Assembly: GCA_947000775.1 (NCBI GenBank)
Contig: CAMQGK010000001.1
Span: 3,471,501 to 3,535,500, forward strand
Length of the DNA stretch: 64,000 nucleotides
Direction of reading: 5' to 3'
DNA from: Pterois miles
Taxonomy: Eukaryota; Chordata; Actinopteri; Perciformes; Scorpaenidae
Made by a program: the position numbers and the translations under genes. Shown here piece by piece: positions 1 through 10,194 of this stretch; the stretch's first letter is position 1; the number at the start of each line of letters is the position of its first letter. The notes beneath the pieces were generated by a model that saw only the letters and a list, made by a program, of their open reading frames with translations, searched no databases and had not been told where the DNA came from.

Positions 1-1092
1 ACCAAACGTACCCGGATGATCATTATCAGAGAGCTGATTGAGATCCTAAGTCCTATTCTTGAGGAGTCTCCCCTCTCCGAGGATGAGTTTCTGTCTGCAT
101 CTGACACCTCCCTGGAGATTTCAAGTATTGCATCGGACATCGCTCAGTCAATCATCCAGGAGATTGAGAGTCAGGATTCTGCAAGCTCAGACTCCGGCGA
201 GAAGAGGAAACTGACCTTGAGAGGAGTGGCACAAAAGATAAAGACCTTTTTTGCCACACAGTTTGCCAAACTATCAATGCATCTCATCTTCACTAAGCTG
301 TTCAAAAAATTCAGCCCCGACTGCCCCACTAAGAACACAAATTTTCTTCAGTCCTTCAAGACCGACGTTAAGGATATGCTTCTGCCCAAGGATGACGGAC
401 AAGATGTGTTACGCAGATTAAGACATATTTCCACCGGGAAAGACCTGGATTTTATCAAGACACTTAGTGACTGCCTCTACAGTCGCATCACGGAGGTGAA
501 CTTTGGACCCACAATCCATGTTTTTCCACCACGTCATGTGATATATCGTGAGATTCAGCGCAGAGTCTATGGTTTCCTGGCGTTGATGGGCTGGTGGTTA
601 AACACTCATGCTGGCAAACACAGTCAACGGGTCAAAAAGGCTTTGGAGAAGATAGGGTCCAAAAAAACAACACCCCAAGCATCTGGGCAGCCTACAGCAC
701 AGACAGAGCAAAACAAACACTCTGTGTTGGTGATTGTGGAGAAGCTGGTTTCAAGGATCTTCAGCAAAGTGAAGGTGAACTGCACTTTTGCAAACCCGGA
801 GCCCATCATTAAGCGCCTGTTTGAGAAAATCTTGGCCGAGGTGGAGCTTGCAGGTCTTGACATCACCCCAGACATGACAGGTAGCATTGACAAGGCGATC
901 CACAAGGACCTGTGCAAGAAGTTCGGCTCTCCACTGTCTGTGCTGGTTTCACTAATTCTAAACGAGACAGAGTTTGACAACGACTTTGCCTCTGCTTTCA
1001 AAAAGCACCTTATGAAACCGCCAAAGAAGGGTTGGGCCATCTTCAGGTTCTTCACCAAGATGACTGGGTCAAAATTATTCAGGAGGTGCTAA
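1..1092 (+). CDS. Unrecognised tandem-array protein, copy A, 3' part (5' end outside window)
   Basis: The frame is open from base 1 and ends at TAA 1090-1092. It gives the last 363 residues of the same protein encoded complete at 3974-5734, and the amino-acid sequence is identical to that copy throughout. The visible part starts in the second half of the protein. It has an acidic Ser-rich stretch (SPLSEDEF, SASDTSLE), then predicted helical segments with a basic, aromatic block (KIKTFFATQFAKL). A conserved central part contains YREIQRR and WWLNTHAGKHS, and the C-terminal helical block ends in SKLFRRC. I do not recognise the family. The coding DNA looks identical to copy B by eye, while the following 1.5 kb has roughly 20 differences. 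The start lies off the left edge, so this is truncated by the window and not evidently a pseudogene. Confidence 0.8.
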   Translation, partial: TKRTRMIIIRELIEILSPILEESPLSEDEFLSASDTSLEISSIASDIAQSIIQEIESQDSASSDSGEKRKLTLRGVAQKIKTFFATQFAKLSMHLIFTKLFKKFSPDCPTKNTNFLQSFKTDVKDMLLPKDDGQDVLRRLRHISTGKDLDFIKTLSDCLYSRITEVNFGPTIHVFPPRHVIYREIQRRVYGFLALMGWWLNTHAGKHSQRVKKALEKIGSKKTTPQASGQPTAQTEQNKHSVLVIVEKLVSRIFSKVKVNCTFANPEPIIKRLFEKILAEVELAGLDITPDMTGSIDKAIHKDLCKKFGSPLSVLVSLILNETEFDNDFASAFKKHLMKPPKKGWAIFRFFTKMTGSKLFRRC

Positions 1093-1215
1093 TGTAGTAT
1101 TCGTTTTGGTGGAGAAAATCTGGGGTGCCCCTTTTCTCCTACAACACGAGCACTATAGAGGGTTTAAGTCCTCCCAACCATCCCCATTTACCTCCTGCTC
1201 CACTGTAGAGCAGAG

Positions 1216-1344
1216 GCCAGTGATTGGCCTCGACAGGACCAAGGAATGACCTCTACAGGACCAGGGAATGACCTCTACAGGACCAGTGATTGGCCTCTAC
1301 AGGACCAGGGAATGACCTCTACAGGACCAGTGATTGGCCTCTAA
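1216..1344 (+). repeat. 22-bp minisatellite after copy A
   Basis: About six units of 22 bp alternate between two forms, AGGACCAGTGATTGGCCTC plus TAC and AGGACCAGGGAATGACCTC plus TAC. The tract lies 125-250 bp after the stop codon and before the AATAAA, so it is probably transcribed as 3' UTR. The same tract follows copies B and C. Confidence 0.85.
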
Positions 1345-1398
1345 ACCATCAATATCATCATCAGTTAGAAATAAGTGATTAAATTAATGAAATTGGTC

Positions 1399-1404
1399 AA
1401 TAAA
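1399..1404 (+). promoter_or_regulatory. Polyadenylation signal of copy A
   Basis: AATAAA about 305 bp after the stop codon, followed by a short A-rich stretch. It is repeated at the equivalent place after copies B and C, so it is the likely 3' end of each transcript. Confidence 0.55.
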
Positions 1405-3801
1405 AAATGTAAAAAAAAATGTATATTTCTGTTTAGCTCTCTTTTTATTTGCTGTCAGAGCTGTAAATATCCATCACAAACAGAAGTTGTGCTCTTTTAG
1501 TTACACTCAGATGAAAGGTTTTGGGTATCAAGAAAATACTAAGAAAGAACAGTGTTATTTTACTAGAGTTTTTTCATGTAAAAACCATCTGTTCTAGCAT
1601 TTAAACTGTGGTGATGAATTAGTTGAGAGATAAGTTAGGGTTTTGGTTGACTAAGCTAAGGTATGTTTCAATACATGGTTACTTCACTCAGTTCATTTTT
1701 ACATACAATGATGACTTAATATGTGAGTTTTAGAAACAACAATTACAGGGCTCCAAAATGTGAAACACGTTGTGCTTTGGCTTTCACTCCTAACCTTCAG
1801 TGTGACATCGCTGCATACACTGTCTCGGGTGAGATTTCAAAGCAACATAGTACACCTGCAGAGTACTAGGCTTAACACAACTGCATTGGTCAAAAACTGC
1901 TGATGTCTCATATATTGTTGCAGCAGTTTTGGGGTTGATCCCATTTGTTACAAAGATTTGGTGCTAAATTGAAACTTTTTTTTTGTTTACCATTGAAGAA
2001 TTGATTAAAATCATCAATAATCAATTGAAAATACCACATTAAGACACCAAGAGGAACACCACAGAAAAAAACCTGCTGTAATTTTATATCAAAAACTTTT
2101 GACATTTGGAAATTTTAATAAGAACTGCATTTTTCTGCAATTAGATGGTGAACACCTCTGATGTGGAAACTGTACAGAAACCCCCTTATAGTCAACCTAG
2201 CTGGGAAAGCCATCGATGGATGCCTCAGAATGCTCTGGGTCTCTAGTTTGTCGCTGTTACATTTCATGAGGCTGTGATTATCCTAGAGGTCACCACAGGT
2301 CATTTATACAGTGGAGAGATTTTTAAAGAACGGTCTCACTACAATGAAATGGCTACTATGGAGAATAACATCATTAAAAATCAAAACAATCGCGAGCACA
2401 ACCCCAAATCACAAAGAAGAAGAAGGTATTATTATAGGGGGGAGGCATTAGAGCCTGTGACAGTCGTGACTTATCACATTCACTCCTTGCACCCCCTTTA
2501 ATCACAGGGCTATTCCCCTCATGACGCACTGACAGTTTTCAGAGTCCTGTAGAGAGTTTTCCTCAGAGGCAAAGTTTTGTTGTCTGGGACCATGAAATCA
2601 CGTTTCAACTTTAGTTTTGAACAATCACATTGGTCACCACAACCACAGGTTATTGTGATTACGACATTTTGTCGAGGATGGAGACACCCGTTGAAAGACT
2701 GACGGAAACAGACGGTCCTGAGGGAGAAGCGTAACGAAATGCCTGTCGATGCGCAGAAATAACTGTGTAGAATAATTAATCGAGCCGACACATTTGATGT
2801 GTACATAGATACGGGGAGGTTCAGTGGTTCTAAACTGCAAAATGTAGGCAGCGGATCTGTGGTGTCAGTGCGTAATTGTGCCTCGACAGCGCGCAACATC
2901 TTTGTACTTGGAGACAGCAGCGGGGTTCGCTGTGCAGCTCTCCATATAAATACTGATCTCATGCGCATAAATGAATAAATGCGTGAAACACGATCAACGT
3001 TTATGGAAGAAGAATATTTTCATTGTTTTAATTGTAGTGAAAACCGGGACATTTGAGTGCTTTACAGATATTTGTCGGGATTCGCGGCATAGAGAATAGA
3101 GGGCTGTAACACGACAATAAATTACACAGTTTAAACGTTAAAAAATACCTATAAAAGAAGAACCAGAGTTTATCTGCTCCAGTCTTTTATAATCTAGCAG
3201 CGATGCCCGTTTAGTACCGGGTTTTAGTGCCCATCCCTTGTCACAGTGTTAATAAAAGAACTTGGTAAAAAGAAGGACAAGCAGAGGTTTTATTCTGGGC
3301 CGAGGGTGTCTTGATGTTTAAATATTCAAACAAATGACTAACAGCGAATAAAAATAACTATAGTTAGAACTGCTCCTTAAGGAGTATTAGGGCCACATTG
3401 AGGGGAAAAAAGTTTGAGATTTTGAGAAAAAAATATCATATAACGAGGAGAAAAGTGGCAATTTAATGAGAATTATCTTTTTAAGGTCCCGATAATGACG
3501 ATAATGTGGTGCTGATGTGCCAAAAGATGAAGTATTTCGTTATTTGTGAAACCTAAACTAAAGTAGAACTTCACTAGATGCTCCACATTCCTCATTTTCA
3601 CATTTCCCCTCTAAAATAACTCCTGAAATTACTACTTCATAATAATACGACTTTTTTCTCTTAAACTTATGACTTTATTCTCATAATATTTTGACTTTAC
3701 TCTTGAAATCTCAGATATAAATCTTTGTTCGTTCATGTATTCAATCAAATGTATTTACTCTCGTGAAAACGATCATGCGCTGCTGCAGGTGCCTAGCAAC
3801 G

Positions 3802-3814
3802 GTTGCTAAGTAAC
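3802..3814 (+). promoter_or_regulatory. RFX-type X-box upstream of copy B
   Basis: GTTGCT-A-AGTAAC matches the pattern GTNRCY, spacer, RGYAAC bound by RFX-family factors. A further AGCAAC half-site overlaps it just upstream, so the segment reads AGCAAC-G-GTTGCT-A-AGTAAC. It lies 160 bp before the preferred ATG and is unchanged upstream of copy C. RFX X-boxes are typical of ciliary and some testis and MHC class II genes; the functional link here is inference. Confidence 0.45.
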
Positions 3815-3973
3815 GGTGCTCCTTTGATAAACCAAACTCGGACAAAGATGAAAGGATCAAAGGACGTTACTCTTTAAAGTCACGTGGCTTTGAACTGAAT
3901 AGTATTTCTGACTGAAAATACATCCTTCAAACACTCTTTACTTTGTATGAGGAGAGCAGTGAAGACACCCACA

Positions 3974-5734
3974 ATGGATAACAAGATTACAGTGAAGGAG
4001 CTTCGTCCTCTGATTGAGGATTTTCTCCACAAGTTAACAGTTGCGCAGCTAATATCGCTGAAATCAGGAGCAGCTGATAACGCCACACAATATAAAGTGG
4101 CAAAGCTGATTCTGGACCTGATATCAGTGTTGTCAGAGTCCATTTTGTCGGATGATGAGACAACCCCTGAGTCTGTGGAGAGTACTCTGTCCAGTCTGGA
4201 TGAGACACTCCCTCAGACTATTGCTGTTGTTCTGAATGTCGACATCGACGTCGACTTCGACCGTAACAGCGTGAAATCCTTGACCAACCTGATTACTAAG
4301 CAAGTTGCAAATCAGGTCAACAGCTCATCACTGGAGGATGTCTCGTACCTTCAGCCTAAGACACTGAATAACATGGTCAAGCATGCCTGCCGGATGTTTA
4401 AAACATTCATGGGCAAGCTGAAAGGTCTGTGCTGCACGTGTCAACACTCAATGGGGTCGGAGAGTCCAACACCTTCTCCCTGCGTGCTCACCAAATTCTA
4501 CCGTTTGGACAGTCCAAGAAACCAGGACACCTCCATAACTGATAAACTGCAACATGGTGACATGTCCAGTGATGAGGAGTGCCAATCAGACACTGATGAG
4601 ATGGTCTCAAGTGGATCAGAGGACAGCTTTTTGGATAAAACAACCAAACGTACCCGGATGATCATTATCAGAGAGCTGATTGAGATCCTAAGTCCTATTC
4701 TTGAGGAGTCTCCCCTCTCCGAGGATGAGTTTCTGTCTGCATCTGACACCTCCCTGGAGATTTCAAGTATTGCATCGGACATCGCTCAGTCAATCATCCA
4801 GGAGATTGAGAGTCAGGATTCTGCAAGCTCAGACTCCGGCGAGAAGAGGAAACTGACCTTGAGAGGAGTGGCACAAAAGATAAAGACCTTTTTTGCCACA
4901 CAGTTTGCCAAACTATCAATGCATCTCATCTTCACTAAGCTGTTCAAAAAATTCAGCCCCGACTGCCCCACTAAGAACACAAATTTTCTTCAGTCCTTCA
5001 AGACCGACGTTAAGGATATGCTTCTGCCCAAGGATGACGGACAAGATGTGTTACGCAGATTAAGACATATTTCCACCGGGAAAGACCTGGATTTTATCAA
5101 GACACTTAGTGACTGCCTCTACAGTCGCATCACGGAGGTGAACTTTGGACCCACAATCCATGTTTTTCCACCACGTCATGTGATATATCGTGAGATTCAG
5201 CGCAGAGTCTATGGTTTCCTGGCGTTGATGGGCTGGTGGTTAAACACTCATGCTGGCAAACACAGTCAACGGGTCAAAAAGGCTTTGGAGAAGATAGGGT
5301 CCAAAAAAACAACACCCCAAGCATCTGGGCAGCCTACAGCACAGACAGAGCAAAACAAACACTCTGTGTTGGTGATTGTGGAGAAGCTGGTTTCAAGGAT
5401 CTTCAGCAAAGTGAAGGTGAACTGCACTTTTGCAAACCCGGAGCCCATCATTAAGCGCCTGTTTGAGAAAATCTTGGCCGAGGTGGAGCTTGCAGGTCTT
5501 GACATCACCCCAGACATGACAGGTAGCATTGACAAGGCGATCCACAAGGACCTGTGCAAGAAGTTCGGCTCTCCACTGTCTGTGCTGGTTTCACTAATTC
5601 TAAACGAGACAGAGTTTGACAACGACTTTGCCTCTGCTTTCAAAAAGCACCTTATGAAACCGCCAAAGAAGGGTTGGGCCATCTTCAGGTTCTTCACCAA
5701 GATGACTGGGTCAAAATTATTCAGGAGGTGCTAA
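3974..5734 (+). CDS. Unrecognised intronless tandem-array protein, copy B (complete)
   Basis: This is an uninterrupted frame of 586 codons plus stop. I chose ATG 3974 because it sits in a strong Kozak context (ACA-ATG-G). An in-frame ATG at 3947 would add nine residues but has a poor context. No signal peptide or clear membrane segment is visible. The protein alternates helical blocks with acidic Ser-rich linkers. The N-terminal helices include KELRPLIEDFLHKL and KVAKLILDLISVL. A Cys cluster (LCCTC) lies near residue 155. The linker DEECQSDTDEMVSSGSEDS has casein-kinase-2-like sites. A second helical region (RELIEILSPIL, KIKTFFATQF) is followed by the YREIQRR/WWLNTHAGKHS block and a C-terminal region ending SKLFRRC. 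The N-terminal and middle regions look like diverged copies of one module. I do not recognise the family. Lack of introns and tandem copies suggest an old retrocopy or a lineage-specific expansion. Function is unknown. Confidence 0.8.
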   Translation: MDNKITVKELRPLIEDFLHKLTVAQLISLKSGAADNATQYKVAKLILDLISVLSESILSDDETTPESVESTLSSLDETLPQTIAVVLNVDIDVDFDRNSVKSLTNLITKQVANQVNSSSLEDVSYLQPKTLNNMVKHACRMFKTFMGKLKGLCCTCQHSMGSESPTPSPCVLTKFYRLDSPRNQDTSITDKLQHGDMSSDEECQSDTDEMVSSGSEDSFLDKTTKRTRMIIIRELIEILSPILEESPLSEDEFLSASDTSLEISSIASDIAQSIIQEIESQDSASSDSGEKRKLTLRGVAQKIKTFFATQFAKLSMHLIFTKLFKKFSPDCPTKNTNFLQSFKTDVKDMLLPKDDGQDVLRRLRHISTGKDLDFIKTLSDCLYSRITEVNFGPTIHVFPPRHVIYREIQRRVYGFLALMGWWLNTHAGKHSQRVKKALEKIGSKKTTPQASGQPTAQTEQNKHSVLVIVEKLVSRIFSKVKVNCTFANPEPIIKRLFEKILAEVELAGLDITPDMTGSIDKAIHKDLCKKFGSPLSVLVSLILNETEFDNDFASAFKKHLMKPPKKGWAIFRFFTKMTGSKLFRRC

Positions 5735-5857
5735 TGTAGTATTCGTTTTGGTGGAGAAAATCTGGGGTGCCCCTTTTCTCCTACAACACGAGCACTATAG
5801 AGGGTTTAAGTCCTCCCAACCATCCCCATTTACCTCCTGCTCCACTGTAGAGCAGAG

Positions 5858-5986
5858 GCCAGTGATTGGCCTCGACAGGACCAAGGAATGACCTCTACAG
5901 GACCAGGGAATGACCTCTACAGGACCAGTGATTGGCCTCTTCAGGACCAGGGAATGACCTCTACAGGACCAGTGATTGGCCTCTAA
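5858..5986 (+). repeat. 22-bp minisatellite after copy B
   Basis: Same two-form 22-bp tract as after copy A, at the same distance from the stop codon. One unit carries a TAC to TTC change, so the tract is copied with the array unit and then diverges. Confidence 0.85.
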
Positions 5987-6040
5987 ACCATCAATATCAT
6001 CATCAGTTAGAAATAAGTGATTAAATTAATGAAATTGGTC

Positions 6041-6046
6041 AATAAA
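6041..6046 (+). promoter_or_regulatory. Polyadenylation signal of copy B
   Basis: AATAAA about 305 bp after the copy B stop codon, in the same position and sequence context as after copy A. Confidence 0.55.
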
Positions 6047-7949
6047 AAATGTAAAAAAAAATGTATATTTCTGTTTAGCTCTCTTTTTATTTGCTGTCAG
6101 AGCTGTAAATATCCATCACAAACAGAAGTTGTGCTCTTTTAGTTACACTCAGATGAAATGTTTTGTGTATCAAGAAAATACTAAGAAAGAACAGTGTTAT
6201 TTTACTAGAGTTTTTTCATGTAAAAACCATCTGTTCTAGCATTTAAACTGTGGTGATGAAATAGTTAAGAGATAAGTTAGGGTTTTGGTTGACTAAGCTA
6301 AGATATGTTTCAATATATGGTTACTTCACTCAGTTCATTTTTACATACAACGATGACTTAATATGTGAGTTTTAGAAACAACAATTACAGGGCTCCAAAA
6401 TGTGAAACACGTTGTGCTTTGGCTTTCACTCCTAACCTTCAGTGTGACATCACTGTACACTGTCTCGGGTGAGATTTCAAAGCAACATAGTACACCTGCA
6501 GAGTACTAGGCTTAACACAACTGCATTGGTCAAAAACTGCTGATGTCTCATATATTGTTGCAGCAGTTTTGGGGTTGATACCATTTGTTACAAAGATTTG
6601 GTGCTAAATTGAAACTTTTTTTTGTTTACCATTCAAGAATTGATTAAAATCATCAATAATCAATTGAAAATACCACATTAAGACACCAAGAGGAACACCA
6701 CAGAAAAAAACATGCTGTAATTTTATATCAAAAACTTTTGACATTTGGAAATTTCTATAAGAACTGCATTTTTCTGCAATTAGATGGTGAACACCTCTGA
6801 TGTGGAAACTGTACAGAAACCCCCTTATAGTCAACCTAGCTGGGAAAGCCATCGATGGATGCCTCAGAATGCTCTGGGTCTCTAGTTTGTCGCTGTTACA
6901 TTTCATGAGGCTGTGAATATCCTAGAGGTCACCACAGGTCATTTATACAGTGGAGAGATTTTTAAAGAACGGTCTCACTACAATGAAATGGCTACTATGG
7001 AGAATAACATCATTAAAAATCAAAACAATCGCGAGCACAACCCCAAATCACAAAGAAGAAGAAGGTATTATTATAGGGGGGGCATTAGAGCCTGTGACAG
7101 TCGTGACTTATCACATTCAAGACTTGCACCCCCTTTAATCACAGGGCTATTCCCCGCATGACGCACTGACAGTTTTCAGAGTCCTGTAGAGAGTTTTCCT
7201 CAGAGGCAAAGTTTTGTTGTCTGGGACCATGAAATCACGTTTCAACTTTAGTTTTGAACAACAACAAATTACACAGTTTAAACGTTAAAAAATGCCTATA
7301 AAAGAAGAACCAGAGTTTATCTGCTCCAGTCTTTTATAATCTAGCAGCGATGCCCGTTTAGTACCGGGTTTTAGTGCCCATCCCTTGTCACAGTGTTAAT
7401 AAAAGAACTTGGTAAAAAGAAGGACAAGCGGAGGTTTTATTCTGGGCCGAGGGTGTCTTGATGTTTAAATATTCAAACAAATGACTAACAGCGAATAAAA
7501 ATAACTATAGTTAGAACTGCTCCTTAAGGAGTATTAGGGCCACGTTGAGGGGAAAAAAGTTTGAGATTTTGAGAAAAAAAATATCATATAACGAGGAGAA
7601 AAGTGGCAATTTAATGAGAATTATCTTTTTAAGGTCCCGATAATGACGATAATGTGGTGCTGATGTGCCAAAAGATGAAGTATTTCGTTATTTGTGAAAC
7701 CTAAACTAAAGTAGAACTTCACTAGATGCTCCACATTCCTCATTTTCACATTTCCCCTCTAAAATAACTCCTGAAATTACTACTTTATAATAATACGACT
7801 TTTTTCTCTTAAACTTATGACTTTATTCTCATAATATTTTGACTTTACTCTCGAAATCTCAGATATAAATCTTTGTTCGTTCATGTATTCAATCAAATGT
7901 ATTTACTCTCGTGAAAACGATCATGCGCTGCTGCAGGTGCCTAGCAACG

Positions 7950-7962
7950 GTTGCTAAGTAAC
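7950..7962 (+). promoter_or_regulatory. RFX-type X-box upstream of copy C
   Basis: Identical to the motif upstream of copy B: GTTGCT-A-AGTAAC with an overlapping AGCAAC half-site, about 160 bp before the preferred ATG. Confidence 0.45.
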
Positions 7963-8121
7963 GGTGCTCCTTTGATAAACCAAACTCGGACAAAGATGAA
8001 AGGATCAAAGGACGTTACTCTTTAAAGTCACGTGGCTTTGAACTGAATAGTATTTCTGACTGAAAATCCATCCTTCAAACACTCTTTACTTTGTATGAGG
8101 AGAGCAGTGAAGACACCCACA

Positions 8122-9882
8122 ATGGATAACAAGATTACAGTGAAGGAGCTTCGTCCTCTGATTGAGGATTTTCTCCACAAGTTAACAGTTGCGCAGCTAA
8201 TATCGCTGAAATCAGGAGCAGCTGATAACGCCACACAATATAAAGTGGCAAAGCTGATTCTGGACCTGATATCAGTGTTGTCAGAGTCCATTTTGTCGGA
8301 TGATGAGACAACCCCTGAGTCTGTGGAGAGTACTCTGTCCAGTCTGGATGAGACACTCCCTCAGACTATTGCTGTCGTTCTGAATGTCGACATCGACGTC
8401 GACTTCGACCGTAACAGCGTGAAATCCTTGACCAACCTGATTACTAAGCAAGTTGCAAATCAGGTCAACAGCTCGTCACTGGAGGATGTCTCGTACCTTC
8501 AGCCTAAGACACTGAATAACATGGTCAAGCATGCCTGCCGGATGTTTAAAACATTCATGGGCAAGCTGAACGGTCTGTGCTGCACGTGTCAAGACTCAAT
8601 GGGGTCGGAGAGTCCAACACCTTCTCCCTGCGTGCTCACCAAATTCTACCGTTTGGACAGTCCAAGAAACCAGGACACCTCCATAACTGATAAACTGCAA
8701 CATGGTGACATGTCCAGTGATGAGGAGTGCCAATCAGACACTGATGAGATGGTCTCAAGTGGATCAGAGGACAGCTTTTTGGATAAAACAACCAAACGTA
8801 CCCGGATGATCATTATCAGAGAGCTGATTGAGATCCTAAGTCCTATTCTTGAGGAGTCTCCCCTCTCCGAGGATGAGTTTCTGTCTGCATCTGACACCTC
8901 CCTGGAGATTTCAAGTATTGCATCGGACATCGCTCAGTCAATCATCCAGGAGATTGAGAGTCAGGATTCTGCAAGCTCAGACTCCGGCGAGAAGAGGAAA
9001 CTGACCTTGAGAGGAGTGGCACAAAAGATAAAGACCTTTTTTGCCACACAGTTTGCCAAACTATCAATGCATGTCATCTTCACTAAGCTGTTCAAAAAAT
9101 TCAGCCCCGACTGCCCCACTAAGAACACAAATTTTCTTCAGTCCTTCAAGACCGACGTTAAGGATATGCTTCTGCCCAAGGATGACGGACAAGATGTGTT
9201 ACGCAGATTAAGACATATTGCCACCGGGAAAGACCTGGATTTTATCAAAACACTTAGTGACTGCCTCTACAGTCGCATCACGGAGGTGAACTTTGGACCC
9301 ACAATCCATGTTTTTCCACCACGTCATGTGATATATCGTGAGATTCAGCGCAGAGTCTTTGGTTTCCTGGCGTTGATGGGCTGGTGGTTAAACACTCATG
9401 CTGGCAAACACAGTCAACGGGTCAAAAAGGCTTTGGAGAAGATAGGGTCCAAAAAAACAACACCCCAAGCATCTGGGCAGCCTACAGCACAGACAGAGCA
9501 AAACAAACACTCTGTGTTGGTGATTGTGGAGAAGCTGGTTTCAAGGATCTTCAGCAAAGTGAATGTGAACTGCACTTTTGCAAACCCGGAGCCCATCATT
9601 AAGCGCCTGTTTGAGAAAATCTTGGCCGAGGTGGAGCTTGCAGGTCTTGACATCACCCCAGACATGACAGCTAGCATTGACAAGGCGATCCACAAGGACC
9701 TGTGCAAGAAGTTCGGCTCTCCACTGTCTGTGCTGGTTTCACTAATTCTAAACGAGACAGAGTTTGACAACGACTTTGCCTCTGCTTTCAAAAAGCACCT
9801 TATGAAACCGCCAAAGAAGGGTTGGGCCATCTTCAGGTTCTTCACCAAGATGACTGGGTCAAAATTATTCAGGAGGTGCTAA
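8122..9882 (+). CDS. Unrecognised intronless tandem-array protein, copy C (complete)
   Basis: A 586-codon frame collinear with copy B, with an alternative upstream in-frame ATG at 8095. It differs from copy B at seven residues, including Lys to Asn and His to Asp near the LCCTC cluster, Tyr to Phe just after the YREIQRR motif, and Gly to Ala in the C-terminal region. I count about three synonymous changes. All seven are single-base substitutions and no frame damage is present, so the copy appears intact. It is the last copy before capn3, and the homology after its stop codon breaks up from about 10,690. The family is not recognised. Predicted helical blocks, acidic linkers and the Cys cluster are as in copy B. 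Confidence 0.8.
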   Translation: MDNKITVKELRPLIEDFLHKLTVAQLISLKSGAADNATQYKVAKLILDLISVLSESILSDDETTPESVESTLSSLDETLPQTIAVVLNVDIDVDFDRNSVKSLTNLITKQVANQVNSSSLEDVSYLQPKTLNNMVKHACRMFKTFMGKLNGLCCTCQDSMGSESPTPSPCVLTKFYRLDSPRNQDTSITDKLQHGDMSSDEECQSDTDEMVSSGSEDSFLDKTTKRTRMIIIRELIEILSPILEESPLSEDEFLSASDTSLEISSIASDIAQSIIQEIESQDSASSDSGEKRKLTLRGVAQKIKTFFATQFAKLSMHVIFTKLFKKFSPDCPTKNTNFLQSFKTDVKDMLLPKDDGQDVLRRLRHIATGKDLDFIKTLSDCLYSRITEVNFGPTIHVFPPRHVIYREIQRRVFGFLALMGWWLNTHAGKHSQRVKKALEKIGSKKTTPQASGQPTAQTEQNKHSVLVIVEKLVSRIFSKVNVNCTFANPEPIIKRLFEKILAEVELAGLDITPDMTASIDKAIHKDLCKKFGSPLSVLVSLILNETEFDNDFASAFKKHLMKPPKKGWAIFRFFTKMTGSKLFRRC

Positions 9883-10005
9883 TGTAGTATTCGTTTTGGT
9901 GGAGAAAATCTGGGGTGCCCCTTTTCTCCTACAACACGAGCACTATAGAGGGTTTAAGTCCTCCCAACCATCCCCATTTACCTCCTGCTCCACTGTAGAG
10001 CAGAG

Positions 10006-10133
10006 GCCAGTGATTGGCCTCGACAGGACCAAGGAATGACCTCTACAGGACCAGGGAATGACCTCTACAGGACCAGTGATTGGCCTCTACAGGACCAGGG
10101 AATGACTTCTACAGGACCAGTGATTGGCCTCTA
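10006..10133 (+). repeat. 22-bp minisatellite after copy C
   Basis: Third instance of the two-form 22-bp tract, again just after the array gene's stop codon and before its AATAAA. Confidence 0.85.
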
Positions 10134-10188
10134 AACCATCAATATCATCATCAGTTAGAAATAAGTGATTAAATTAATGAAATTGGTC

Positions 10189-10194
10189 AATAAA
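10189..10194 (+). promoter_or_regulatory. Polyadenylation signal of copy C
   Basis: AATAAA about 305 bp after the copy C stop codon, at the same relative position as in copies A and B. Confidence 0.55.

Larger units (their letters stand above)
1093..3946. other. Spacer between array copies A and B
   Basis: This holds the 3' UTR of copy A (minisatellite and AATAAA), then about 1.2 kb of AT-rich DNA repeated almost unchanged after copy B. A segment of about 489 bp follows (2625-3113) that is missing from the next spacer; it carries a TATAAA at about 2944. The last part is about 830 bp of upstream region shared with copy C. The longest open frames here, for example minus strand 2519-2968, end inside the segment absent from the other spacer and show no family features, so I do not call a gene. 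Confidence 0.7.
5735..8094. other. Spacer between array copies B and C
   Basis: Collinear with the A-B spacer except for a deletion of about 489 bp at the junction near 7261-7266. It therefore holds the 3' UTR of copy B, the AT-rich shared spacer and the upstream region of copy C. Substitutions against the A-B spacer run at roughly 1% by eye. No separate gene is visible. Confidence 0.7.

Noticed and set aside
624..1058. 144-codon minus-strand frame, also at 5266-5700 and 9414-9848
   Set aside because: It is the antisense shadow of the array gene, repeated only because the gene is repeated; no independent start context or family features.
1216..1344. CRISPR-like spaced repeats
   Set aside because: The 22-bp units are contiguous with no unique spacers and lie in a vertebrate 3' UTR.
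2519..2968. 149-codon minus-strand frame in the A-B spacer
   Set aside because: Lies mostly in the segment missing from the next spacer; no recognisable domain and no matching splice structure.
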